From contig VXAY01002217.1 of assembly GCA_013399855.1 (NCBI GenBank), forward strand, positions 270,015-334,014: DNA of 64,000 bases, in the 5' to 3' direction. Below, in pieces: positions 12,852-25,700 of the stretch. Origin of the DNA: Oxyruncus cristatus. Lineage: Eukaryota > Chordata > Aves > Passeriformes > Cotingidae. The translations under genes were made by a program, and so were the position numbers. Each line of letters starts with the position of its first letter. The first letter of the stretch is position 1. The notes beneath the pieces were generated by a model. That model was not told the DNA's origin and ran no database searches. It was given only the letters and a program-made list of their open reading frames with translations.

Positions 12852-13792
12852 GTAAGGAGAGGAAACTGTAGACAGGATTCATTTCACTGCAGCTGTTTGC
12901 AAAAAAAAAATAAAGTGATAGAAAAAAACCCTACCCTGAGTGTTTAGTACCTGCCTGCCATAGTTGCAATTTGCCATATCTAAGTGGATAGTTATAACAG
13001 GGCAAGTTCTAGTTCAAATATTACTTAAGGAAATCAAAGAAAACAATTTCACGCTATTCCAACGAGTTTGTGAATCACATACACCCTGCCAGTTATGTTT
13101 TGTTCCTCTTCCATACAGGGCACCAAAAATGCTGCTGCTGCCGCTGCTGCTGCTGGGCAGTTTAACCTCGAGGAGGCAATTAAAAATGTTGACAAAATGT
13201 GCAGTGAGTTGAAGAAGCTAAATGGTAACTCTGCCTTCATCCTCCGGTTACACCAGAAGCTGTTTAGGGCGTTCTGAGAGTTGGGAAGGGCTTGGTTTTC
13301 TTCGTGATGCAACTGTGTTTTCATGGAATGAAACAACAGATTTGCTGGTGTTTGGACTAATCAATTAATCAATAGGTACATGTAGCAAAAGAATGGACAG
13401 ATTAATTACAGTTAGTTACATGTAGCAACAGAATCAGGTGCGTTAACCCTGGCGAACACCAGTCCAATAGTCAGACGTCATTCCTTTGCAGAGAAACTGG
13501 TAGTTTTCTAATACAAATATTAATAATTTAGGTGTCTTGAAGTAAACAAAACAAGGCACGCTTGAAATGTGTGAATGAGTTGATGGATGAACACTTCAAA
13601 AAGTGCTGCGTGTAGATGCCCCTCACTAAGCATCTGCCATTCAGCAAACACTGCGCTGATCAACTGCCCTTTGTCTTCTTTCCAGTGGAAAGCCAGCTAC
13701 TGCTTTGTGACCTTATTCTGAATTTCAACCACCCTATAAAGGCCAAAGACTTAAGAGAAGCTGAAGAAAAGACGTGGAGTTTGACAGATTAA
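12846..13792 (+). CDS. C5orf58: C5orf58 orthologue (small uncharacterised protein)
   Basis: Three pieces join in phase to give 72 codons plus a stop: 12846-12851 (ATG CTG at the end of a 35-bp exon, 12817-12851), 13119-13224 and 13686-13792. Each junction has good signals (ctgcag|, tg|gtaagg, atacag|, atg|gtaact, ttccag|). The protein starts MLGTKN, runs into eight alanines, then EEAIKNVDKMCSELKKLN, and the last exon encodes ESQLLLCDLILNFNHP. The last two segments match what I recall of human C5orf58, which has no known function. The gene also lies convergent to LCP2, as in human. A helical N-terminal half is likely; no membrane segment or signal peptide is seen. The alanine run replaces a unique stretch in mammals. 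Weakest point: the start codon, chosen because it is the only in-frame ATG compatible with the splice chain. Confidence 0.72.
13119..13224 (+). CDS. C5orf58: C5orf58 second coding exon with polyalanine
   Basis: The exon starts GGC ACC AAA AAT and continues with eight GCN codons (mostly GCT), then encodes GQFNLEEAIKNVDKMC. It ends in phase 1 at aatg|gtaact. Confidence 0.7.
13686..13792 (+). CDS. C5orf58: C5orf58 terminal coding exon
   Basis: After ctttccag|, the frame encodes VESQLLLCDLILNFNHPIK and a charged tail ending WSLTD before TAA at 13790-13792. This is the segment most similar to the human protein. Confidence 0.75.
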
Positions 13793-13827
13793 ACATCCAT
13801 TTTCTTGTGTTGTCTTCTATTAATACT

Positions 13828-14294
13828 GCTGAAGTTTCTTTCTTTTCCTTTTTCTCTTTTTCTTTCTTTCATTTCTTTTTTCCTTTTTTTTTTCTTTTTC
13901 TTTTTCCTATTTCTTTTGGGTTTTGGTTTTTTTTTCCTTTTTCCTTCTTATTCTTTTCTTTTTTTTTTCTTTTTCCTCCTTTTTCTTTTTCTTTTCTTTT
14001 TTCTTTTTCTTTTTCCTCCTTTTTCTTTTTCTTTTTCCTTTTTTCTTTTTCCTTTTTCTTTTTCTGTTTCTTTTTCCTTTTTTCTTTTTCCTTTTTCTTT
14101 TTCTGTTTCTTTTTCCTTTTCTTTTTCCTTTTCTTTTTCTTTTTTCTTTTTTTCCTTTTCCTTTTCCTTTTCTTCCTTTTCTTTTTCCTTTTCTTTTTCC
14201 TTTTCTTTTTCCTTTTTCTTTTCTTCTTTTTCTTTTTCTTTTTTTCTTTTTCTTTTTCTTACTCTTCTCCTCCTCCTTTTCTCCCTCTTTCCTC
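13828..14294 (+). repeat. long pyrimidine tract, degenerate (CTTTTT/CCTTTT)n
   Basis: About 470 bp are almost entirely C and T on the + strand, built from TTTTTC and TTTTCC units with no strict period. Such homopurine-homopyrimidine mirror-like DNA can form triplex (H-DNA). It begins 36 bp after the C5orf58 stop codon, so it probably lies in that gene's 3' UTR. Long Phe/Leu/Ser and Lys/Arg open frames across it are artefacts of composition. Confidence 0.95.
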
Positions 14295-14942
14295 AAAAGA
14301 CTGAATTTTGAACTCTACAATGATAGTATGGTTTCCTACAGCCAGGCTATTTTTATTTTAAACAAGAAATGTGGAGTGGAAAAAGCCATAAGTAGGTTAC
14401 TGATTTTCAGAGGGTTTTTTTTAGCCCACGTTGCCCAAATCAAGCCCACCAGGGCTGCAAAGACTGATGCAATTAATTAGAAAGGTCAGGAAACTGGGCA
14501 TGAAGTTTTTCACATGTGGTTGTCTCCTTTTAAACAAACACATGTTGGACCAGTACCAAAGGTTCGAAATCACCTCTGGTCAATCCTTCCTCCTTTCTCT
14601 CAGCTGTGCTCTGGAAAATGGGTTAAGAAATGGTGGAAGAGGAACTGCAGCTTGTCATTTGAGCTGCCTTCCTGGTTCTAAAAAAGGTGCTAGAGAGCAG
14701 ATTACTGGAAAACCAAAAGTACTTTTGGTTTTAGTTTCTGTAGTGACTCCCTAATGCACCTGGCCACAAAAAAAAGGCCAAAATATCCACCCTGAAACCT
14801 TCTTGGCCCAAAATATGAGCAGCCACTCTTTTCATGTAGTTCATTCCAATTAATATTCAATTATACTTTACTCGTGGACATCTTTGAGTGTTTGAACGTT
14901 TGGTGTATTTTTTTTTCTTTTACCAAATGTATTTATCTGAAT

Positions 14943-14948
14943 AATAAA
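14943..14948 (+). terminator. candidate polyadenylation signal for C5orf58
   Basis: AATAAA lies 1.15 kb after the C5orf58 stop. If used, the 3' UTR contains the whole pyrimidine tract. A second AATAAA occurs near 15117. Confidence 0.4.
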
Positions 14949-16193
14949 ACTGATTTATTCTACTGGAAAAAAATGTGCAGTGTTAGAATTTGTTGTGCTG
15001 GTATAAATTTCATTTCTCTTTCATTTATGAAATGCTTTAAAATTAAAAAAAAAACACAGTTCCTTGGGAGGTATTTCTAAGTTTCTTGAGTCACATTTTT
15101 CAAGGCAGTGCAGTGGAATAAAACTACAGCCTCCAACTCACAGTCAGTGGTAATACGGGGGATGTTGTTCTCAATTTTAGCATTTTTTTAAAAACATAGA
15201 TTAGAACTGATTTTCCTATCACCAGATTAAAAAATATTGAGCTAGAAAAAACTTTTCTCAGCTGAAGAATTTCTAACTTTTTTTTTTTCCACCTTATTTT
15301 TGGACCACAGCTGCGTGGAAATGAAATTCGCTAACTTGGAATTCTAAATATTTTAGAAAGGAACATAACATTTACAAAACACATATATTTAAACTGTTCA
15401 TGAAATCTGATGATAATCTGAAATTATGCCTGAGAAGCTCGACAGGTTGCATGGGAGGTATTTACCTACCTTGAATTTTGGTTCTAGGGTTTCAAGTGAT
15501 ACAGGAACAAATGGCTTTATAGGAAGAAACATGTGACGAATCTCCCACACCAAACCAAGGTTTGTCAGAACACAAAAGTTACCAGAAAACCAAGGCAAGG
15601 GGGTGGATAAATCCCACTTGACAAAGGTGAGGGGAAAGCTCTTGATGCTTCAATGGTCATCAGCTGCAAGTTATATTTTAGATCTGGGAATGTTATTTTC
15701 TTTAAAAAATGCAGTAAACCAGAGGCCAGTGGTGTAAGAGGAACTAAGTTTAGGCTTTGGGTGTGTGCTGCCAGTCAGGAACCACATGATGATGTGATAA
15801 ACTCGTGGAGGTGCTTCCTGTAAAACGCAGCTGCCTGATTTAATCAGGAAGACGAAGCTGAAGGAAGGTCCCTGTTAAAGGGGAAAGTTTGTTCTGAGTC
15901 AGGTTAGAGGATCCCAGGAGATACATAATTACAGTGTGTGGGATAAAGCACCGAATCCTCAGCGGGGTGGCAGAAAGTGCTGTCTGTAGGCGTGGGAGTT
16001 CTCTGGAAAACTGTGAAGAATGCAGTTTCCCAGCTGAGTAACCCAGGCACAAACCCTGACAGGCACCTGCACATCCAGGGTGGGAGAGATTTGTGCTGCC
16101 ACCGAAATCTGTGCGCCCTTCAGATCCAGGCTGGAGCCACAGCCTTTTCACAGAAGTGGACATAGTTAAGATTTACTGGGGAGTAAATAGGCT

Positions 16194-16319
16194 TTTATTG
16201 CCTTTTGTCCACTCCTCAGCTTTGACAAGGCTTGGGTCCACCCTGTATCACTGGAAGTAACATAATTGCTGCTGCAGTTCTGATCCAAAAAAGAGCTTAC
16301 CTTTTTATTCCCCTATGAA
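16194..16319 (-). terminator. candidate polyadenylation signals of LCP2
   Basis: On the minus strand AATAAA occurs at 16314-16319 and again at 16194-16199, 320 and 440 bp after the LCP2 stop codon. Either would give a short 3' UTR. Confidence 0.5.
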
Positions 16320-16641
16320 AGCAGAGCCTTGTATGGATTGTTATTCCTGAGTCCTCTAATTTGGTGTGGAAATAATTTCAAGAGGACATATACATCTTGG
16401 AAGATAAAAAAATTCTCATATACTGTATGGTTAGTGGACTGTAACAACCACATTGTAGGAAAATCCCATTTAAAGCGTGCTGCATTTAAGGCATAATTAA
16501 AAAATAACATAATCATTTTTCCTTGAAATAAAATGACTTTTAATGACTTCATGATTTGAGTTTGCTGACTAAGGAAGTATCTTCAAGTTTACAAACTTCA
16601 CTGGGCTTCAATACGATGTGTGATCTTCATTAAGGTCTCAT

Positions 16642-16764
16642 TTAAATATGTCCTGCAGCGTATTTTAACATGCACTGGTTTCTGGAACCTCTGTCTTTTC
16701 CATCAATCAGAAGAAGGGGTGTCCTTTGGAAGTGGTCAATGATATCTGCCACAGAAGAAAAATC
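16642..16764 (-). CDS. LCP2: LCP2 terminal coding exon 20 (SH2 end)
   Basis: Encodes [31 protein letters not shown] and the terminal YAAGHI before TAA at 16642-16644. Length and ending match human LCP2. Confidence 0.96.
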   Translation of the reverse strand, partial: DFSSVADIIDHFQRTPLLLIDGKDRGSRNQCMLKYAAGHI

Positions 16765-19700
16765 CTGTGCGACGGAAAAAATGAGAAGGCTATGGCAGAA
16801 ATGTCAGAATTATTAGTAATCAGTACAATCAAAAGGGTTTTTTAAACTCTAAATGTTTAGCAGTCTTACAAAAAATACAGAAGGTCCAGTAAATACTGTC
16901 AGATCAACTGTTCTCATTCCTGCCACCATCTGTAGCTCAGTAACTGTGTGTGCAAGCTATGATTGATTTGTGCAGTCTGTTTAATACATGATGTCATTCT
17001 GCTTGACGTGATGACTGTACTTGAAAGTTCAAAGAGTTGACTGATAAATTCAGAGGGTTTTGTCTCCATCAGAACTGCAGTGTGAGGCTCACTGGGCTCA
17101 CTGGTGCCAGTAAACCCACACGGAGCTGCTGGTGTAGCTGAGCCACCAGGCTGGGAGCAAAGTAAAGTTGGCAGGTATGGATTCGCTCTCAGCTCTGTAT
17201 TTATTTCCCTTATCTGGTGTATTAGTGGTAAATAAACATTCCCTGTCCAAGTATGTGGATTTTTAATGGCTGTATTCAAAGTTATCCCTTCATTCCCTGA
17301 GTGAGAACTGGATTTTACTTCCAGCAATAACAATATTCTACCAGGAATAACTCTAAGACCAAAAGCAGAATTCCACCCCAGGAAAACTTGACACTTAGGA
17401 ATGAGAGAGGAGATGCCTCACAGTGAGTAGAATTAGTGTGAAAAACACATGGTACCTCTTTTCCTTTTAAGCCAGTTCCTAACAGATACAAGTGCTCTTG
17501 CTCCTGGTAACGGATCTGGATGTTGTACACTTTGTCCCTGTACAGCACCATCAGGACATATGGATGAGTAACAGTTTTCCTTGAGCTGTCTCTCACCAGG
17601 AATGTTCCATCCTGAAAGATGATAAAATGACAGGTGACAAAGAGAGGTCACTCCTGGGTTTGATCAGTATAACAACCTTAACCAGAGCACTCCTTCTAAG
17701 CGGTTTTTCTTTCTGAAATCTTTCTCCTTCTGCTAAGAGAATCTGCACTGTGAGAGAGTATAAGTCATTCATCCAATGTGTTGTCTTGCAAGTTTGCTAC
17801 TTCCTGTGTGTTACAAAAGCAGGTTTTTAGGGAAGGAAGGAATGATGTTCTATGAGGGAGAGATTCCATTAAAGGAGGAAGTAAAATATCAAAAGCCAAA
17901 CCTGACATCACATTAATCAGAAAAGAAGTTCATTTCTACCAAGTGCCAGTCAAGGTTCCTATGTGATGCATTTACAGACAGCCTGAAATAATGGTAGTGG
18001 CTGTGTAATTTAGGTAAAGGCTGTGATACTGTCCCTCTCTCTCTCTGCTTTTCTTCATTTCAGATCTGACTTGACAAGTCTTCCATTGAAATCCCTTTCT
18101 TAAGGACACTGAATGTGATCCCATAAGCTGGGCCTTACTCCAAGTGATTGGAATGTTGTACACGTCACCCTCAGCCCATGGCAAGTGCTGTGGAGTAACC
18201 ACATCTCCCCCAGTGATGGCATTTTACTTCATTTATATTTATAATTTTAATTTATCTCCACACACACAGACAAGCCTGGGTTTCATCTGTCTGCATCTGT
18301 GCTTCATTTTGCTGGTCAGTATGGCCTAGCAAAGGGCAGGATCTTATAATCCGAGCTGCCAAAAAAACTGGAATTTGTGACAAACTCCTCACTGATGACA
18401 GAAAACTATTTCCAGAGAACAAGTCACTCCTCCTAAGACAGGCAAGGTCAAACTTCTTTCTGGAAACACATAATTTGTTCTCTTGGATGTTGGCAAACAA
18501 CAGCCTTCGTGGGTGGTTTGGACAGGGTGTGAAACTTTTCTGTGGGGAAAGAGTCACAATGAATCCTTCGCTCTGAGCCCCTACACCGGGGCTGCAACCT
18601 CTCTGTTTGATCGCCCTGCGCTCTCGCCACAGGAGCACAGGGACCCCCAGTGAGGGGGTGGGAGGATCCCCGGCCACTTCCACAGCACCTTGTTGATTTT
18701 CCGAAGAGCTGCCTCTGCCTCCGGCCGGCTCACAAAGGCCACGTACCACTCATTGTTCAGGGAGCCCTAAAGGGTGGTTTGGGGGAGAGGAGAAGAGAGA
18801 AAGTCACCTGTCAGCAAATGAGTCTGTAATTTTAGCAACACACACGTAGAGAGAAATCTCAGTGTGAGGGATATTTGGGTTTATGCGCAGAACCTCTGAA
18901 CATTCGAGTTTCAGGGTATTTATTTCAGTCTGATGAGGTGGCACTGAAGCATTTTTAATTATTTGCTCACTTGGATAAATTTGAAAATATTGCAGACCTA
19001 GCAATAATACATCTGCAATTAAGCAAAATAAACAGGCATTTTCAAATATTTTCAGGATGATAATTTAAATGGCATTTTCTCTTTCTTTGCCTTTTTTTTG
19101 TTTGTTTTTAAATTAATTCTTTTCTTTCATTTTTTAACTATCATCTGAGACCATACTGCAGACTTCCTGGGAATATACCATGTGTGGTTGCCCAGAAGTG
19201 TTATCACTAGCAGTTTGTTCTAAACTTGTTCTATGTAAAGGAATGCAAAACAAAAATGCACTTACAAAGCTGAGGTCTTTACTCATCAGACTTTTGTGGA
19301 AGGAGAACTGAATATGTAATATTAGTTGAAGGCAAACAAGTATTTTTCTTATTTTGTTCTGTCAGGGGTTCACTATTGTCGTTTTTCTTGGTGAAGACAA
19401 AATAAGGCACTGAAATTTGACTCAGAGAAGGAAACTGAAAGCACTTATTGGCAATCTGAGAGCGGCGACTGCCCAGAAAAACAGCTCCAAGAGATGTTGC
19501 CCCTTGAAACCAGAGAATTCGCTGTGTTTAGCAGTATTTGTAATGTTTTGTACCTCATCTTCCTCCGGGTTTGTCTGGGGAACAGTCTGTCTGCCGGGAA
19601 TTGGCAGTGGAGGTCTCACATCAGCTGGGCCTCTTGAGGGGGATCTGCTGTTGTTGCCTTCAGAGACATAAAAATAGAAAAAAACCCAAACATTAAAGCC

Positions 19701-22700
19701 AGGACAATAATTCCATCTGTGCATCCAGGGTGCAGGGTCTTGGTTTTACAAGGCATGAAGTGTTTACATCACCCTGGTGCTGAGATGTTTGGGATTGATT
19801 TGAAATCAGATTCGGGCTTTTCTGTCAGCACCACGTTCTCTGCCTAATTTCACCCCTGGTGCACAGGGACTTTTATGAACTCTTGCATTTCAATAAGATC
19901 AGATGAACTTGAAATAGAGGTGACACCTTTTTAGTTTCTGTACCAGAATTACTCAGTTGAGAGCACCTTGGCTTTCTTTAGAGACAGAAGTAGAGTTGTC
20001 TCTTTGCAATCCTTGCCTTCTTAGCCATTAGAAAGTAAAAAAATGTCACTGTAGGACATGGGCAGCTGTTACCATACGTGAAAAACTACCTGCAAAACTA
20101 TCGATTTCCAAGTTTTCTTTATTTTTTACTTGCTACTACAAGATAAATAAGTAGTGTTTTCACATGGAAAGTGTTTTCTCCCTTTTCTGAGGGTATTAGC
20201 ACATCTCAGCTCTCAGTACTGCTTGTTGGACTGAAAAAGGTGGTTATATCCAATTGTGACACTGGTTTAGCCAGGCACAGAGCCCAAACTTCATGGAAAA
20301 AAACCCCAAAAGACCAAGTAAGTAGCACAAAATGCCTTTCAGGAACTCGATAGTTTTCTGTTCACAGCCCAACCAGAAAAATCCACAGGAAAAAAATATT
20401 ACATATTAACTGCACTGAAACCACTGAAACCACTTTTCAACTTTCAGTCATGTTTTTACAAAAAAAAATAAAAAAAGGTAGGAATGTAGGATACAGACCT
20501 AGATGTAAGCGAGGTGGTAGTAAGCCAGTTGAAGACAGGTTTCTAGCACTGTTTAAAAAACAAAAGTAGTCAGTATAAACACATTTCTATGCAGCATTTC
20601 TGTGCTCTGAACAGCTGATTATGACTTTGTGCCTGTTTTACAGAACGACCCATGCAGGATGAGGAAAGTTTTCTCCTTCTTCTTTTTGGTTTTTTAATAT
20701 TCTCTGGGTAAGTGGATCCACCTTTAAGTTTACCTGGAGCTCATATCTGGGAATAAGGTAGAGGGGAGTCAGTAATGGCCACCAAGACTTTTGGATAAGG
20801 ATCAGTGCAGAAAAGTACTCCAGCCTGTTGAGTTTTCCCAGGGAATGACTCCTTTATCCCCCTAAAGCAGGAAGCACAGGGAACACCTTGCTAGAGGTTT
20901 GTTTCTGTGGGGTTCCACTCACAGAGTCTTTTTTTTTTGTGTGTGGCTTCTGTAAAACTATTCATCAACATTGTTGATAAAAATGCCATTTCTCCTTAAT
21001 GAGATTAATTCCCAGGCTGGGAAGTGCCAGAAGCAAAAAAAGGACTAGAGCATCCCACGTGTGAGGAAAGGCTGAGGCAGCTGGGGCTGTTCAGCCTGGA
21101 AAACAGAAGGCTTGGGAGGGACCTTGTAAATGCTCATAAATATCTGAAAGGAGAGCCAGGCTCAGTTCAGCCCAATGGTGAGACAGAGGCCATGGGCACA
21201 AATTGGAACTCCAGAGGCTCCCTCTGAACAGGACACACTTCACTGTGAGGGCAACCAAGCACTGGAGCAGGTTGCCAGGAAAGCTGTGGAGTCTCTGCTC
21301 TTGGAGACACAACAGCCTGGTCAAGGTGACTTTGTTTGGGTGGGGACTTGGACCAGATGACATCCAGAGGTCCCTGCTGACCTCAATCCACACCCAAAAC
21401 TTCTCAAAACCGAGCCCCAATCTTCAATTTTTGTTATTATTTTTGTATCTTCACCTGACTGGGGACAAATGGCCTGCACACTTTGTCCTTTACAGGTCAT
21501 GTTTCTCTTCTGCTTAAACGGGCTGCTGTAAAGGCTCTGAGATGAAAATGCTAATTATGTCTGCAGAACAAAAACACCCCGTCATGGCTTGATTCATGGG
21601 AGAGAATCTGCCAAATGGGGGCCTCTACTGCAGCAATATTTGGCATGTTGTTTGAATATAAGCACAAGTGTTCATCATAGGAACAGTTCCATTTGCATGT
21701 GACCTTCCTGTCGCTACTGCAATATTTGTTCTGCTGGGCTGGCAGCAGCTGCAGAGGACAATGGCAAATTGGAGGGATTCATCAAAGAGCCATTAAAAAA
21801 ATACAGAGATTAGAAAATGTGCATCAGACGTGGACTCAAGGAGCCCGGTCTAACTCAGCAAAGTCTAGGATTACCAGAATTCAGATTATCAGGAATCAAA
21901 ATTTAATTAATTATGAAGACATAGCAATCAAATATTCGTAAGCTGAAAATAGGAAAAAATTTGAAGCCAGGTTCACAATTTTAAATAGGACTTAGCAACC
22001 ATTAGAGTAGGACTTATTAAAAGGGTGGTGAAATTCATTCTGATTCAATTCCGGACGACTGAGGTTGTGGTTTTTTCAGTTCTGAAATGATTAGTGGTCA
22101 CAGCTTTAGCCCTTGGGCTCCTGGAGTGTGCAGGACCTCTTTGACCTATGCCCTGCACAGTTTTGGAGAAAACTCCGTGGCATTTTTTCGCAGAAAGCCC
22201 TTCCCAAAAGGGTTTTGCCATTCCTGTGGATCCCGCAGATCCAGAAGGGAGAGACGTCTCAAGAACGGAAGCATTTTACAGTGTGGGCCCTGAAACACCT
22301 CCTTGACATAAAACTGAGGGGTTTGTGGGTTTGGGTTGTTTACCTGAGGCACATTATCCAATACAGGGCTTTGACTGTGAGGGATGTGAGGGATCCCCAC
22401 AAAGGAACAGCGACCACGTCTGCGGGGCTGAACAGTGGGTAAATGTGTTTTGGTGGGGCTTTCAGGGGACTTGGGGGGATTCTGGGTCCGTTTGATAGAA
22501 TTTCGTGGTACTTGGGGATATTTTGGGGATTTGGAGATATTTTGGGGATGATTTTGTGTGAATTTGGGGTGAGTTTCAATGGATTTTGGTGGTATATGTG
22601 CAGATTTTGGGTGACTTTTGATGGATTTTGGTGGTATATTTGTGGATTTTGGTTGATTTTGATGGATTTGAAGAGTTTAGGAATATTTTGGGATAATCTG

Positions 22701-25700
22701 TGATATCTTGAGGGTTATTCTGTGTAGATTTGGGTATATTTTGGGAGACTTCAGTGCGATATTGGGCTATTTTACCAGGATTTTGATGGAATTGTGGGGA
22801 AATTGGAGAGATTTTGGGGATGATTTTGTGTGGATTTGGGGTGGATTTAGTGGATTTTGGTTGTGTATTTGTGGATTTTTGTTTATTTTCATGGGATTTT
22901 TATGGATTTGAGGAATTTAGGAATATTTTGGGATATTCTGTAATATTTTGGGGATGATTCTGTGTGGATTTGGGTCTATTTGTGCTACTTTAGTGAGATT
23001 TTGGGCTATTTTACTGGGATTTTGATGGAATTTTGCCTGAATTTGGGGAATTAGGAGATATTTTGGGAGTGATTTTGTGTGGATTTGAGGTGAATTTCGA
23101 TGAATTTTGGTGGTACATGTGCGGATTTTGGTTGATTTTGATTTGAGGAATTTAGGAACATTTGGGGATAATCTGTGATATTTTGGGGTTGATTCCTTGT
23201 GGATTTGGGTCTATTTTGGGGCACTTCCGTGCGATTTTGGGCTGTTTTACTGGGTACAGTAAGGAAGTACTGCACATGGTTGCCTTGGGTGTCTGTGATC
23301 CCTGTAGCTCCACACGCTCGGTGATTTGCTGGATTGCCAAGGGATCGAGATCCAAGAGGAATAACAGAACAATGGCAAGACAAACCTTTCTGTGCCGGGC
23401 AGGCTGTTGGCTCCTGGCTTAGGTGGAGGCTTGAGAGGTTTGGCCGGGAGGGAGCTGGAGCTGTAGGGGGGCAGGCAGGGCTGTGGCACTGGTCTGTGGG
23501 GGGCGGCTGCGGAGAGGGAAAGAAGGAAGCTGAAATCCTACGGGAGACATTCTGAAACAAAGAAATCCTGTCCCATCACTGCTGTTGGATGGGATAAGCA
23601 GGCTGTAAGCAGCCCGTGACCTGTTAGTTACAGGTTGGAAATTGCCATGGTCAGCTGAGCCGAGAATGGAGCATTAAATGAAAAATAAACTGGCACAGGC
23701 TTGAGCAACACTCACATTCTCTGACTTCTGTTCTGGCTAAGCCACAGTTCAGGTGCTTTCCCTGCAGCACAGCTGAAGGTGGTGCATAACCAAGTGCTCT
23801 CTGTTACACAGCTTCTAAAGAGCAGATTTAGAACACCTTTTGAACACCATTCCTTTCAGAGATTTCTCCCAGTATGAAATAAAACATTTTGTCTCTGCAG
23901 TGGCCTCAGACCTGAACCTCCAGTGAGAGGGGAGCAGGTAACTGTGCTCTGCAGTGGAGGCTCAGAGGCTGTGATAAGTCACAGAGGCTTGGTCAAATCT
24001 TCTGCTTCTCTTATGGAGTCACTTGGGCAACCTAATTTTTAACATTTAGCATTATAAATACTGTTGTTACACAAAAGAAGTTCTGCTTCATCAAAGTGAA
24101 TAACGTTACACGGAGAGTGGTGGCACCAGACGCCACCTGACTTTTGAAATGGCTCTAAAGAAACAACTCTGAGATCAGTAATTATTTTTTTCTTTAAATA
24201 GAACTAAGGCAAAGACAGACCTCAAGCTTGAAAAATCACTGTAGAAATACTTACTGTCTTCTTCTTCCTGGGGACCCAAAAGAAAATAAACATTAGCAAC
24301 ATATTATAGCACAGTTCTTAGGAATAATTTGCAAAACAAAAACCTCGTTGTTAGTGGGTTTTAGTTATACAAGGACTGTAATACTTGCAAAACCAAATAA
24401 TTGTTAAAGGTCTTGCATTAATTAATTGTTTACAAATAATCAACGTGCTGGATGTCCCATCATGGCTCTTGACCCAAAGTACTCAGAAACTCTCAGCAGA
24501 TACAAACTTCCCTCATTTCTCAGAGTTATCTGAGAGTGAAACTTTCAGGTCAGCTTAAGCTGAAAAAAATCCCCAAACTCCCAGATTTAGTGTAAGCAAA
24601 ATCACTTCTTTCATGCCATAAAAAAAAAAAAAAAAAAAGTCTGGTTTTATTCTTCCCTTATCTAAGATAAAGTACTCAGGGAATATGTTCTTGACACAGA
24701 AGAACTGCTTAAAAACACTCCCTGTGCTACGAAAGATCCAGGAGTGTTCTTTACAGCTGATGAAAGAAACACGTTCACCTTGTCCAGAATTATTAGTTAA
24801 TACAGGTACCTGGTTTTACTGTAGTCCATAGACTTTTAAATATATGCTTTGAGACTATACTTACTTCATTTTTTTTGTGTGGTGGCCAACTCTGCCTGCA
24901 ACGAAAACAAAACACTCATCACAGGTGGAACACTCCCCATTCATTGATTCATGTGCATCAGGCCATATTTTCACCTACAATATGAATTCACAGTAAGTTT
25001 GAAAGGCCCAGTGAATGCCAAACCTTTTTTTTTTCCTCACAAAAATACCTAAAATTCTATGTTCAGCCCTAATCTAAGCCATTACGCTTGTCCTTAGCCC
25101 AGCTTGATTCTATCAACGAGGAAAACTGATGCATTGATTAAGAGATTAGAGCTTAAAACAAGTTTTTGCAATGATGAAACATCAGTCTTCAAGTCTTGAA
25201 TTCACTTATAATACCCAGCAACATTGCTGGAGCTCGTCATAAGACTTCCAGACTTTGTTCCTCTGATAAATTATCCTGGCTGTTTAGCAGATCTCAGTTA
25301 CTTTTCTAACTTGTTTTAAGCTCCCTCTCGGTGTTCAGCTCCCAGTTTATCTCGAAAATGCTGGAGAATGATCTGGTTCTGCTGGGGAGGATGACTGGCT
25401 ATTCAGGAGGAGGTTTGCAGGCTAATTAAATCAGTGGGCGGGAAGTAAAGCTTTCTCTTCCTAAAACCCCAAAAAACCCCAGCAACAGAACTCGTGAAAT
25501 AACGTTCCCCAGAACAAGAACCTGAGCTGGTGGAAAAACCACGGATCACAGATTTCTTTCCACAACCTGGTAGTGAGTCATGCCCCCTGGAATTGGGCTG
25601 TTTCAGACGGGACTGGAGAAAGAAACCCCTCTCTGCATTCACACTTTCCTGTGGTTGAACACATTCATCAGCCAAAATCTCTGATATCCACAGCCCCCGC

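Noticed and set aside
13774..14480. Four overlapping frames of 129-185 codons, rich in Phe/Leu/Ser or Lys/Arg
   Set aside because: They arise from the pyrimidine tract, which lacks stop codons in most frames. No protein-like complexity is present.
17315..17455. Extension of the SH2 frame past KGKE into VPCVFHT
   Set aside because: The frame reads through the donor gag|gtacca; the conserved continuation [10 protein letters not shown] lies in the exon at 16642-16764.
22443..22911. Gly/Phe/Trp-rich repeat protein frames
   Set aside because: They follow the 240-bp C-poor repeat and break between units; no splice context.
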